Source: Bradyrhizobium sp. RD5-C2 (GTDB lineage: Bacteria; Pseudomonadota; Alphaproteobacteria; Rhizobiales; Xanthobacteraceae). From it: 45,286 bases of DNA. A program made the translations under genes and the position numbers. Where the stretch lies: the NCBI RefSeq assembly GCF_019972155.1, contig NZ_BOVL01000059.1:111300-156585 (forward strand), in the 5' to 3' direction. A model generated the notes under the pieces. The model had not been told where the DNA came from, ran no database searches, and saw only the letters and a list, made by a program, of their open reading frames with translations. Shown one piece after another: positions 15,956 through 24,398 of this stretch (positions within the stretch are counted from its first letter, which is position 1; every line of letters begins with the position of its first letter).

Positions 15956-17512
15956 CTAGTGGAGCCGTCGTGCGATCGGCTTCGCCAGCGGGCTATGCCA
16001 GCCCCATTGCGATGAGCGGTCGCTCGACCGCAGGCTCGCCAGCAACGCCGTGGTCTTCGGCTGCACCCGCGAGCCGTCGATCACCTCGAGCTGACCGCAC
16101 CGGTTGAGCGTGTGGAGCTTGCGTCCGCTCCATAGCGGCCCGGGCTTGAGCAGATGTCGAACGGCCTGCTTGTAGGTCGTCGGCGACAGTTCGAGCACTT
16201 CCGCAAGGCCGAGCGCGGCGCCGTATCCGTTGGTGCAGTCCTGCACCGGCCGCCACAGCTTCCCATTGACGGTGACGAAGTTTCCGGCCGGCCGCGTGGT
16301 CGCGCGATCCATCAGGATCGGATTGGCCGCGTGCGGTTGCCAGGGGCCGAGCAATTGCCCGGCGTAATAGATCGCGAGCGTGTCGGAATATCCGCCGGTG
16401 CCATCGCGCCAGGCTCCGAACATGTAGTGGAGGCCGTTGTGCTGCGTGATCGTCACGTCGGCCAATTCGAGGCCGGACAGCAGCGTTGAGTGCCGCTCCC
16501 ACTTGTCCGGAAAGCGGATGCATTTGTAGATCGGAACGTCGCGGTGCGCAGTGCTTTCCGGGATCATCCAGAGCTCGCCGCCATCCTCGATCAGGAACGG
16601 GTAGGACAGATGCCAGGGCTCCTCGAGCACGGGCATCACCGTGCCGATCGGCCCGCTGCCGTCGAATTCGATCGTGGAAATGATGCCCTTGCCGGTCCGG
16701 TGGTCGAGGTCCTCGAAGAACACGAAGGTCCTGCCCTGCCATCTCACCGGGACGGGATCGGCATAGAAGTGGTTGCCGGGATCGGCGAGCACGTTCCAGA
16801 CCGGCCCCGACAAGTCGCCGGTGCGCCAGATATCCGTGTTGTCGGCAAAGCGCCAGCCGACATGCCAATGCGGCGCGTAGCAGCACAGGCGATAGATTTC
16901 CTTCGCGATCGAAGTCGCCACGCCGCGCATGACAAAGGGCGCGGGATTTCGCGGTACCCTGCCATTCGCCGAAGCAGCCAATTGCGGCACCAGCCGCGGA
17001 GCTCCCGACAATATCGGCGGCAGCATCGACAGCGTGCGTGCCATCACTGTTTCGAGCCCGCCGCTCAGGCCGGCCGCGATTTCTGCGGAGGGATGGCCGC
17101 GGTCCATCACCGCGCCGTCGAGCTCATTGACGATTTCGATCACCGGCAGATCGCCGGCGAGAATGGCCGAAAGTACCGCACTTTCTCCCGCGTGCCCGTT
17201 GAACCGCGGACGGAGATAGAGCCTGGCGGAGCAGTTCGGATCCCGCGCGGCAGTGGTGAAGTCGACCACCACGTCGGGGTTGCCGGCGCGCGGACGCTCC
17301 GGGATCGTCTTCGGTCGGTCGGCCTCGCCGGTCTTGCCCTTGCGCAGGACGATGCGCTCGAGCTCGAACAGCATGTCGAGGCCGGCGGGTCGAGGCTCCG
17401 GCGTCGTGGTCCAGGCGATTTGAACGGGAATATCTTGATCGTTGACGCGCAGCGACTCGCGGCTCATCCAGAGCCGCGGCTGCGCGCGATCGCAGCGAAA
17501 CTCGATAATCAT
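15956..17512 (-). CDS. GINT1-like beta-propeller protein with formyltransferase-like N-terminus (polysaccharide locus)
   Basis: The 518-residue product has two parts. Residues ~1-190 contain NPDVVVDFTTAARDP and LPVIEIVNELDGAVMDRG, reminiscent of formyltransferase-like or methyl-lyase domains in sugar-processing proteins, though weakly. Residues ~200-518 are the clearer part: HVGWR, FYADPVPVRWQGRTFVFFED, LSYPFLIEDGGELWMIPE, GYSDTLAIYYAGQLLGPW, and PAGNFVTVNGKLWRPVQD form a five-bladed-propeller-like repeat pattern known from the glucosamine inositolphosphorylceramide transferase (GINT1) family and bacterial relatives. It follows the GT4 gene by 15 nt, so the two are probably one transcript. 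A role in modifying or transferring a sugar of the exopolysaccharide is likely but unproven. Confidence 0.72.
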   Translation of the reverse strand: MIIEFRCDRAQPRLWMSRESLRVNDQDIPVQIAWTTTPEPRPAGLDMLFELERIVLRKGKTGEADRPKTIPERPRAGNPDVVVDFTTAARDPNCSARLYLRPRFNGHAGESAVLSAILAGDLPVIEIVNELDGAVMDRGHPSAEIAAGLSGGLETVMARTLSMLPPILSGAPRLVPQLAASANGRVPRNPAPFVMRGVATSIAKEIYRLCCYAPHWHVGWRFADNTDIWRTGDLSGPVWNVLADPGNHFYADPVPVRWQGRTFVFFEDLDHRTGKGIISTIEFDGSGPIGTVMPVLEEPWHLSYPFLIEDGGELWMIPESTAHRDVPIYKCIRFPDKWERHSTLLSGLELADVTITQHNGLHYMFGAWRDGTGGYSDTLAIYYAGQLLGPWQPHAANPILMDRATTRPAGNFVTVNGKLWRPVQDCTNGYGAALGLAEVLELSPTTYKQAVRHLLKPGPLWSGRKLHTLNRCGQLEVIDGSRVQPKTTALLASLRSSDRSSQWGWHSPLAKPIARRLH

Positions 17513-17527
17513 GGCCAGCCCAACTTC

Positions 17528-18829
17528 CTAGTGCGCGTCCGCCCCCACAGCGTCGCCGAGAATGCGGACGTATTCCTCTATCATGGCATCCAACGAATAG
17601 CGCGACTTCAGGCCCACGGCGCTTTGCCGCAGCTGAGCGCTCAACACACGATCTGTCAGGACCTTCGACACGGCCGCTGCGAATTCGGCCTCGTTCGCCG
17701 CGTCAACGAACACCGCGGCAGGCTGCCCCTGGTAGGACAGCACCTCGCGCAGCACGGGGAGATCGTTCACGACGCAGGGAAGGCCGGCGCTCGCGGCTTC
17801 GACCGCGGCAAGGCCGAAGGTTTCGGCCTGCGTCGGGAATACGAAGACGTCGAGGCAGGTCAGAAAATCGGCCACCAGGCGCGGTGGAATCTCGCCGATG
17901 AAGTGCAGCCGGTCGGATACCTTCAACTCGTCCGCGAGCGCCTTCAGCCGCCCTTCATCCGCGCCCTGGCCGGCGAGCGCAAGGTGCCAGGACGGATCGG
18001 CAGCCAGCAGGCGAATGGCCGCATCGAGCCGCTTGTGCGGGTGCAGGCGTGCCGCGCAGCCGAGCAGGGTACGGTCCGGCGGCAGCTTGAACTGTTGCCG
18101 CGCGACGTCCTTCGGCAGGCTATGCGACTTGTCGTCGAAGCCGTGCGGGACGTGCTTCATGCGCGATCGATACGGCGCGGGATAGCGCGCATATTCGCGC
18201 TCCATGTCGCGCGAGTTCAGCGTGATGCAGTGGAAGAAGCCGGTCGAGCCCATGATGATGTCGGCGGCGCGTACCGGCATGCTCATCGACAGCGCCGAGG
18301 ATACCTGGTTGGCAATCACGGGGGCGCGGCTGACGAGGCGCGACACGCCGCCGCCGATCACATTGCCGAAGTGCTGGAAGGTCAGGACGACGTCGGGTTT
18401 GATGGTCCTGAGATGACCGGCGAGCGCCCACAGCATGCGCAGCAGCGCCACCGGGTTTCCCGGACGGGTCTGCGCGCAGTAGAACGTATTGGGCGGCTCG
18501 TCGAAGGAATCCGATTTGCGGAAGAAGAACAGGTTGGCGACGTCATAGCCGCGCGCGGTGAGGCCGGCGCCGAGCAGCCGCGAGATCTCCTGCGCGCCGG
18601 CGTTCTCGGCCTGGGTCTGCACCAGGACAACGCGCAGCTTTCGCTTGCGCTCGTTCGGTCGATCGCGCGATGCGGTCGATGCCTCGCGCAATTCTGTGCT
18701 TGGCGTCTGCTGGAGCACGGATTCCTCACCCGTTGAAGGAGTGGATTCGCCCCCTTCATTTTTGCGCGCGTAACTATCACGCGAAGCGCGCTCGTGCATC
18801 GAGTAGCGCGTGTTGAGGTTACTGCTCAT
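17528..18829 (-). CDS. Glycosyltransferase family 4 protein
   Basis: This is a 433-residue GT-B glycosyltransferase. The N-domain begins at about residue 65 (KLRVVLVQTQAENAGAQEISRLLG); the first 60 residues are polar and probably disordered, or the true start is internal, as no clear ribosome-binding site precedes 18829. The donor-binding domain has GCAARLHPHKRLDAAIRLLA, LALAGQGADEGRL and the GT4 signature FVFPTQAETFGLAAVEAASAGLP with the E-x7-E pair. It should add a sugar to a lipid-linked repeat unit on the cytoplasmic face. The divergent neighbour is the chain-length protein at 18996. Confidence 0.9.
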   Translation of the reverse strand: MSSNLNTRYSMHERASRDSYARKNEGGESTPSTGEESVLQQTPSTELREASTASRDRPNERKRKLRVVLVQTQAENAGAQEISRLLGAGLTARGYDVANLFFFRKSDSFDEPPNTFYCAQTRPGNPVALLRMLWALAGHLRTIKPDVVLTFQHFGNVIGGGVSRLVSRAPVIANQVSSALSMSMPVRAADIIMGSTGFFHCITLNSRDMEREYARYPAPYRSRMKHVPHGFDDKSHSLPKDVARQQFKLPPDRTLLGCAARLHPHKRLDAAIRLLAADPSWHLALAGQGADEGRLKALADELKVSDRLHFIGEIPPRLVADFLTCLDVFVFPTQAETFGLAAVEAASAGLPCVVNDLPVLREVLSYQGQPAAVFVDAANEAEFAAAVSKVLTDRVLSAQLRQSAVGLKSRYSLDAMIEEYVRILGDAVGADAH

Positions 18830-18893
18830 TTAGCAATCAGACATGTGTCGGCAATCGAGAGCTATTATCTCACAGACAGGGTACCGCCGGCTC

Positions 18894-18944
18894 GTTAACT
18901 AATTGGTTACGGCAACGCGAAGAGGGGGTAACCGGCGATTAACC
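18894..18944 (+). promoter_or_regulatory. GTTAAC-rich divergent regulatory region of the polysaccharide locus
   Basis: Between the GT4 gene and the Wzz-like gene are GTTAAC at 18894-18899, GGTTAC at 18905-18910, GGTAACC around 18927-18933 and ATTAACC at 18938-18944. Related GTTAAC sites lie about 100 nt upstream of genes at 23045 and 25838. This could be an activator-binding region; weak resemblance to CtrA (TTAA-N7-TTAA) half-sites was noted but the spacing is imperfect. Confidence 0.35.
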
Positions 18945-18995
18945 ATAGATATTTACGTTGGAGCAGTACTGTCAGTTGAATTCGAGTCAGAGCCC

Positions 18996-21113
18996 ATGAA
19001 GTTCGGTAGCCGCTTAGGCCCGAGACGTTCCGAAGTCACGGAACCCGCAGCGTCGTGGGAAACTGCCGGCGTGCCGGCCGGCCAATCTTCGGCGGAAACC
19101 ACCAAGGGCGTGCTTAGCATTCCTGGCGTGCTGGCCTTTTTTCGTGAGAAGGGTCAACGGATCCTGATGCTGGCCGCGGTCATCTTCGCGGTCGGTATCA
19201 TCCTGTTGATGCTGATCCCGGCGCGTTACGCCGCGACGGCGCTCGTCGTCGTCGACCCGCGCGAGCAGCGCGTAACCGCCGATCAGGACGTCCTGCCCGG
19301 CATCGGTCAAGATGCCGCAGCACTGCAAAGCTACGTCGAGATCGCCAAGTCCGATGGATTTCTCGGGCCGCTGATCGATCAGCTCAAGGTCGCCGAGGAC
19401 AACGACATCTCCGGAGGCAAGACCGACACGACGCGTCTGCTCGACCGGTTTCGCAACCGGCTCGATATCTCAAGGCGCGGACTAACCTATGTTATCGCCA
19501 TCAAGTTCACATCCGACAACCCGCAGCGCGCGGCGTACTACGCCAATGCGGTGGCCGAGGCGTTCGTCGCCAGCCAGCGCGGGACGCGTAGCGTGGCAAC
19601 CGACGAGGCCGCCGACTGGTTGAAGAGCCGGCTCAAGACCTTGAACGACCGGCTGCGGACGTCGGAAGATGCCGTTGCCAAGTTCAAGCTCGAGCACCGG
19701 ATCGTCAACGCCGGCAAGGAATCCACCACGCAGCAGCTGCGCGTCACCGACCTGACGCAGCAGGTCGCTGCGGCGCGCGCTCGCACTGAAGAAGCCAAGG
19801 CGCGCTATGAGCAGTTGCAACGCGACCTGAAGGCCAATGTCGACGGGCCGGTCAAGCAGGACCTGCTGAGCGCGCTGCGGGCCCAGCGCTCCGCGCTCAA
19901 CGACCAGATCGCGCAGAAGCGCGGCGTGCTCGGCGATCGTCATCCCGACCTCGTGATGGCGCTCAGCCAGTTGAGCGATCTCAACCGGCAGATCGAGATC
20001 GAGCGCAAGAAGAACATCGACACCGCGAAGTCGGAATACGAGGCGCAGCGCGATCAGCAGAAGGCGCTCGAGGACCAACTGAAGTCGGCCGAGTCGCAGA
20101 TCCTGGTCGACGGCCAGGCGTTCGTTAAGTTGCAGGAATTGCAGCGCGACGCCGACGCCAACAAGAACATCTACGAGCAGTTCCTGTCGCGCTACAGGAC
20201 GACCGACGAGCAGCGCGGGCTTCAGAACTCGCAGACCAAGATCGCATCTCCGGCGACGCCGCCGATTCGTTCGACGCTTCCGCCGCTACCCCTGCTGCTC
20301 GTCGCGCTCGCGATCGTCTCGCTGCTGACGTCGACGGCGATTGTCGCTGTTCCCGGTCTCGATCTGAAGCAGCTCCCGATCAAAAGCATTCCGCCGCTTC
20401 GCCGCGCCGAGGCGCCTGCGCCCGCACCGGTGCCGGCTCCGGCCGCGCCGCAATCTGCGCTGCCGCCGGGCCTGCCGGTGCTGGCCCGCATTCCCAACAT
20501 GGTGTCGCCAGATGCCGTCAGGAGCGTCTGGCAGACCCCGATTTCGGCGACGGCCGAGCCCGATCTCAGTCCGCATCTTCAGTTGCTGATCGAGAACATC
20601 GAGCAGCTTCCGGGTGAGCACGGCAAGGTGGCGCTGCTGCTGTCAGTCGAGACCGGTACGGGCGGCAGCACCGTCGCACGGTCGCTCAACCGGTCCGCCG
20701 TCAAGAACGGGATGCTCAGCGTCCTGATCGAGATGGAAACCAGCCGCGCCGAAGCCGCGCCGCCGCAAGGTGCCGGGATCATCAAGGCCGATCTGCCGTC
20801 GGTCGTCGAATTGCTCGGCGCCAGCAGCAAGGCGCCGCCCTATCCGCAGGACGACATTCGCGCTGATTTCGGCTTGATCATTGTCGACGCATCGTCGCTT
20901 GCCATGCAGCCGGCCGCCGTCGCGCTGGCCGCCCATGCCGACCTCGTGATCCTCGTGGTTCGCGAGGGCGCTGCCAGCACGGCTGCGATCGGCAAGGCGC
21001 GGGCCGATCTGTCCAGGTTCGGTTCGGTCCCGATTGCGCTCGTCGTCAATCGCGTGCCGGGCAATGTCGCGGTCAGCAATCCCCAGCGCGAAGCCCTGGG
21101 ATTGGCCAGCTGA
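18996..21113 (+). CDS. Wzz/BY-kinase-like polysaccharide chain-length/export protein with degenerate P-loop
   Basis: The chosen ATG at 18996 gives 705 residues; an earlier in-frame start at 18903 would translate the regulatory region. Residues ~56-75 form a membrane helix, followed by a Wzz-type periplasmic domain (RYAATALVVVDPREQRV) with a long coiled coil (~190-400), the second helix at ~430-450, an Ala/Pro-rich linker, and a C-terminal ATPase-like domain from ~525. There the Walker A reads ETGTGGST, with Gly557 at the lysine position; the second acidic motif reads VLIEMETS, and a Walker B-like FGLIIVDASS remains. No C-terminal tyrosine cluster is present. It should set exopolysaccharide chain length or export, but is unlikely to be an active tyrosine kinase. 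Confidence 0.88.
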   Translation: MKFGSRLGPRRSEVTEPAASWETAGVPAGQSSAETTKGVLSIPGVLAFFREKGQRILMLAAVIFAVGIILLMLIPARYAATALVVVDPREQRVTADQDVLPGIGQDAAALQSYVEIAKSDGFLGPLIDQLKVAEDNDISGGKTDTTRLLDRFRNRLDISRRGLTYVIAIKFTSDNPQRAAYYANAVAEAFVASQRGTRSVATDEAADWLKSRLKTLNDRLRTSEDAVAKFKLEHRIVNAGKESTTQQLRVTDLTQQVAAARARTEEAKARYEQLQRDLKANVDGPVKQDLLSALRAQRSALNDQIAQKRGVLGDRHPDLVMALSQLSDLNRQIEIERKKNIDTAKSEYEAQRDQQKALEDQLKSAESQILVDGQAFVKLQELQRDADANKNIYEQFLSRYRTTDEQRGLQNSQTKIASPATPPIRSTLPPLPLLLVALAIVSLLTSTAIVAVPGLDLKQLPIKSIPPLRRAEAPAPAPVPAPAAPQSALPPGLPVLARIPNMVSPDAVRSVWQTPISATAEPDLSPHLQLLIENIEQLPGEHGKVALLLSVETGTGGSTVARSLNRSAVKNGMLSVLIEMETSRAEAAPPQGAGIIKADLPSVVELLGASSKAPPYPQDDIRADFGLIIVDASSLAMQPAAVALAAHADLVILVVREGAASTAAIGKARADLSRFGSVPIALVVNRVPGNVAVSNPQREALGLAS

Positions 21114-21163
21114 AGCTCTCGATTTCAGTTTGACGCGTTTTCTTCACGCGAACCGGCGTCCAT

Positions 21164-21180
21164 CCCGCATCAAGTGCGGG
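21164..21180. terminator. Hairpin between convergent genes
   Basis: CCCGCA at 21164-21169 pairs with TGCGGG at 21175-21180 around TCAAG, in the 90-nt gap between the convergent Wzz-like gene and the flippase gene. It may serve as a two-way terminator and resembles short repeats common between Bradyrhizobium genes (recalled, not counted). No T-run is adjacent. Confidence 0.4.
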
Positions 21181-21203
21181 ACAGGCTTTCGCTCGAAGAC
21201 GCT

Positions 21204-22550
21204 CTAGTCCTTGCCATCCGCAACACGGACCGCGTAGGCGCCGGCCTTCGACGACGAGAGATGCGACAGCACCAGAATTGACGGGTCGACGCCGGTCCGC
21301 CGGCGGCACAGCACATTGAGTGCGATGGTGGCGAGCACCAGGGAAACCGTCGCCGAGATCGCCGCCCCGAGCACGCCGAGCCAGGGGATCAGCACGACAA
21401 ATCCGACCAGCCGCAACGCCACGTTGGCGGCGACCACAGGAACATAATCGCGCTCATGCCCCGTCAGCTGCAGGACCGCGGCCGACGGCCCGCCTGCCGC
21501 CTGGAAGGCCGTTCCGATCGCGAGCACGATCAACACCCACTGCTGCGCGGCGAAGTGCGGTCCGAACAGGCCGAGCAGGTAGGGAGCGCCGACCCAGACG
21601 ATGACGAGCCCGCTGAGCACGCAGAGCGCGGTCACCTCGGCCATCAGCTTCAGCGTATGTTCGAGTTCGCGGTGATTCTTGCTGAAATACAGCGACGGCA
21701 GCCGGCGCGCGCCGAACGTGTAGAGCGCAGCGGAAAGCATTGCGAAGATGTTCGCCAGGCGCGAGGCGGCGAAATAGACGCCGGCAGTGGCCGGATCCAG
21801 CATCCAGTAGACCAGGATGACGTCGAAATACTGGTTCGCTGCTTCGAGAATCGAGGCGAGCCAGAAGCGGAACGCGCTGCGGTTCCAGCGCGACGTCTCG
21901 AAGCGCGCTGTGACCGCACGCAGGTTCGGCAGCACGCGCATGATCGACACGATCTGCACGACCAGCCCCAACGCCATCGCGACCGTCATCGCGGTGAACA
22001 GTTCGGCCGGGGTGAGCTGGCGGTGGCTGAACAGCACCGCGATCAGGACCAGGACGACGGCAACCCGCCAGAAGAATTCGCGATTGCCTTCGCCCATCAG
22101 GATGCTGACCAGTGATCGTGCGATCTGGCTGCCAAGCATCAGCCCGGCATTGACGGCGGTGAACGCCGAGACCGAGAGGATCAAGAGCCACCATTCGCCG
22201 CGAATGCCTGCCACCGCGGCGATCGCGGCGATCGAGATCAGCATCCCGATCGCAGAGTACTTCAGGCTCGACAGCAGCACGCCCTTGGTGAGCTCGGCCT
22301 GGCCGCGCACCTCGTACTCATTGAGGAAGCGAACCAGCAGCAGCTCCTGACCGACCAGGCCCACGACCGCCGCGATCTGGGCGACGGAGAGCAAGGTTGC
22401 GAAGTCTCCGAACGCGTCGGGCGTCATCGTCCGCGCCGCCAGCGAGAACAGGGCAAACGCGAGTCCGCCGCTGCCAACCTTGAGGAGGATGGTGCCGGCA
22501 ACGCCGCGCGTGACATCGCGCCGTAGCATTTGAAGAACAGAGGCAATCAC
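21204..22550 (-). CDS. Oligosaccharide flippase (Wzx-like, MATE/MOP superfamily)
   Basis: A 448-residue membrane protein with about twelve to fourteen hydrophobic helices, starting VAGTILLKVGSGGLAFALFSLAARTM and DAFGDFATLLSVAQI, the classic N-terminal pattern of the polysaccharide transporter family. Late segments GAAISATVSLVLATIALNVLCRRRTG fit the terminal helices. It should flip a lipid-linked repeat unit across the inner membrane. The start is a GTG at 22550 with no strong ribosome-binding site; an ATG seven codons in (22529) is an alternative. It is convergent to the Wzz-like gene. No Wzy-like polymerase was found in the window. Confidence 0.88.
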   Translation of the reverse strand: MIASVLQMLRRDVTRGVAGTILLKVGSGGLAFALFSLAARTMTPDAFGDFATLLSVAQIAAVVGLVGQELLLVRFLNEYEVRGQAELTKGVLLSSLKYSAIGMLISIAAIAAVAGIRGEWWLLILSVSAFTAVNAGLMLGSQIARSLVSILMGEGNREFFWRVAVVLVLIAVLFSHRQLTPAELFTAMTVAMALGLVVQIVSIMRVLPNLRAVTARFETSRWNRSAFRFWLASILEAANQYFDVILVYWMLDPATAGVYFAASRLANIFAMLSAALYTFGARRLPSLYFSKNHRELEHTLKLMAEVTALCVLSGLVIVWVGAPYLLGLFGPHFAAQQWVLIVLAIGTAFQAAGGPSAAVLQLTGHERDYVPVVAANVALRLVGFVVLIPWLGVLGAAISATVSLVLATIALNVLCRRRTGVDPSILVLSHLSSSKAGAYAVRVADGKD

Positions 22551-23044
22551 AAGTGAGGTCTCAATATCCTGTCAGGCTGCTGACCCTAGCAATCGGTGAG
22601 GTCAGGAGCGTTAATGTTCTCTTGCTAAAATTCCGTTCCTTTCAGCCTTCAGGCGCCACGCAGCCGTGAACCTGGCCAATATGTCGCGCTGCTCCATTCT
22701 GGAACGCTGCCGTCCTTGCTGTGTCCAAACGGTGCAGATTGGATTGTTCCCCGCCGCTCGGTTCAACAGCGTGGACCCTGCTGGTTGAAACCGCGTTAGC
22801 GCGTCAACGGCATTCGCCGAAGCTCCACGGCCAGCCGATCGTCCTGCCAGCCTGCTGTGGAGCGTCCAAAACATCAGTTTCACGACCTCTATGACTGCAA
22901 GCCACGTGCCGGGAAGGGGCTGATCGTGGTGCGGGGGGTTTTGTTAACCTCAATACTGGAACTCGTCGTGTCCGTTTGGCGCGGCGGCAGGGCGGGCAAG
23001 GAAATTGCAGTTCCGTGACCAATTAGCCGTCGGAGCGGACAAAG
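22551..23044. other. Intergenic region, 494 bases
   Basis: This gap between the divergent flippase and FAD-oxidoreductase genes has no protein I can support; the open frame at 22611-22883 on the minus strand has no recognisable features. It holds a GTTAAC box at 22943-22948, 97 nt before the gene at 23045, and a GTTAA...TCTCTTGC segment at about 22609 that resembles the one at 25729. Otherwise nothing specific is seen. Confidence 0.5.
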
Positions 23045-24265
23045 ATGATTGCCGAGGAAAGCATGACCCAGCCGATCGCAACCTGCGAGGCTGAAACGAT
23101 CGAAGCGGATGTCGCCATTGTCGGCGCCGGTTTGGCGGGCTCGCTCGCGAGGGCCGTCCTCTCCCGGGCTGGCTATCGCGTCGTCCTGATCGACAAGCGC
23201 TCGATCCCGCCGGATGAATTTCGGGTCGAAAAGATCGCCGGGCGGCAGATCGATATCTTCCGACGCCTGGGCTTCATTGATGACGTCGAGGCGGTCGCCG
23301 CGCCCTATGACCGCGTGCTCAACATCAGGGACGGCAGACTGGTCGATATCGGTGTCGGCCGGTCCTACGGGATTTCCTACGCCAACCTCGTCAATATGGC
23401 CCGCGGCCTGACGCTGGATGCGTCCAGCTTCCTGCTCGACCAGGTGACCAATGTCAGCTGCAGCGAGGACCGCCAGCAATTGACGCTGGCCTCCGGAAAG
23501 CGCGTCGTCTCGCGCCTGGTCGTCCTGGCGACCGGCATGGCGGGCGCGCTTGGCTATAATCTCGGAATGCGCCGGCAGATGCTTGCCGAGCGCCACTCGA
23601 TTTCGTTCGGGTTCACCATTGCAAAGCCGGACAACGCGCCGTTCGGCTTCGACGCGCTGACCTGCTACGGCAAGCAGGCGGCTGACGGCGTCGACTATCT
23701 CAGCCTGTTTCCGATGTCGGGTGGCATGCGGGCGAACCTGTTCATGTTCCGCGATCCGACCGATCCGATCATGCGCGAGCTGCGCCGCGACACAAGACGG
23801 ACGCTGCTTCGCCTGATGCCGGGACTGGAGCGCTACCTCGGCGATTTCCAGATCGTCGGCCAGGTCCACAATTGGGTCATGGACCTGTCAGTGACCGAGG
23901 GCCATCTGCAGCCCGGCGTCGTGTTGATCGGCGATGCCTACCAGACCAATTGTCCCGCGGCCGGTACCGGCGTGAGCCGGCTCCTGGTGGATGTCGAGCG
24001 TCTCTGCACCGAATATGTGCCGCGCTGGCTCGAGACAGACGGGATGGGCACGGAGAAGATCGCGCAGTTCTATTCCGATCACGACAAGCTCGCCGCCGAC
24101 CGGCATTCGCTGCAACTGGCGCGCTTCCGCGAGGCTTTGACCTCCAACACCGACGTGCGCTGGACCATGCAGCGGAAACTGCACTTCCTGCGCCGCATGG
24201 TCACGCATCAGGTGGACCGGATTCATCCGGGATGGGTCATGCGTGTCCGCAGCGCACTCCGCTAA
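23045..24265 (+). CDS. FAD-dependent oxidoreductase/monooxygenase-like protein in the polysaccharide locus
   Basis: The 406-residue protein has a PHBH-type FAD fold: ADVAIVGAGLAGSLARAVLS with the GxGxxG dinucleotide motif (residues ~20-40), LVVLATGMAGALG in the middle, and GVVLIGDAYQTNCPAAGTG with the GD motif that contacts FAD ribose. No membrane helix is obvious. Known relatives hydroxylate or reduce small hydrophobic or aromatic substrates; geranylgeranyl-reductase-like enzymes of similar shape act on lipids, so modification of the polysaccharide lipid carrier is one idea. Start 23045 or 23063 are both possible; the latter has GAGGAAAGC in front. Confidence 0.8.
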   Translation: MIAEESMTQPIATCEAETIEADVAIVGAGLAGSLARAVLSRAGYRVVLIDKRSIPPDEFRVEKIAGRQIDIFRRLGFIDDVEAVAAPYDRVLNIRDGRLVDIGVGRSYGISYANLVNMARGLTLDASSFLLDQVTNVSCSEDRQQLTLASGKRVVSRLVVLATGMAGALGYNLGMRRQMLAERHSISFGFTIAKPDNAPFGFDALTCYGKQAADGVDYLSLFPMSGGMRANLFMFRDPTDPIMRELRRDTRRTLLRLMPGLERYLGDFQIVGQVHNWVMDLSVTEGHLQPGVVLIGDAYQTNCPAAGTGVSRLLVDVERLCTEYVPRWLETDGMGTEKIAQFYSDHDKLAADRHSLQLARFREALTSNTDVRWTMQRKLHFLRRMVTHQVDRIHPGWVMRVRSALR

Positions 24266-24332
24266 GGGGGCGCGTGTCAAACGGCTCTAAAGCCGGATGA
24301 GTTTTGATTGAAATCGGCTTGGTGCGGTCTCG

Positions 24333-24360
24333 GTTCACCTCTCCCAAGGGAGGGGTGAAC
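24333..24360. repeat. Inverted repeat / bidirectional terminator between convergent genes
   Basis: The arm GTTCACCTCTCCC and its near-exact mirror GGGAGGGGTGAAC (one G-T wobble) flank AA, giving a 13-bp stem. It lies between the convergent genes ending at 24265 and 24399, so it may end transcription both ways. The GGGAG-AGGTGAACC end also appears near 41313, indicating a dispersed repeat family. Confidence 0.55.
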
Positions 24361-24398
24361 TTTCGACGCGGTCCAGCTCAAACTGATCTCATCACGAT

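Noticed and set aside
18894..18944. CtrA binding site
   Set aside because: Several TTAA/GTTAAC half-sites exist, but none gives the exact TTAA-N7-TTAA spacing on either strand, so only a general regulatory region is reported.
22740..22760. EcfG-type promoter on the minus strand in the flippase gap
   Set aside because: GGAAC and CGTT are present but only 14 nt apart instead of 16-17.
22611..22883. Minus-strand open frame of 90 residues in the flippase/FAD-oxidoreductase gap
   Set aside because: No recognisable domain and no good ribosome-binding site; composition resembles random GC-rich sequence.
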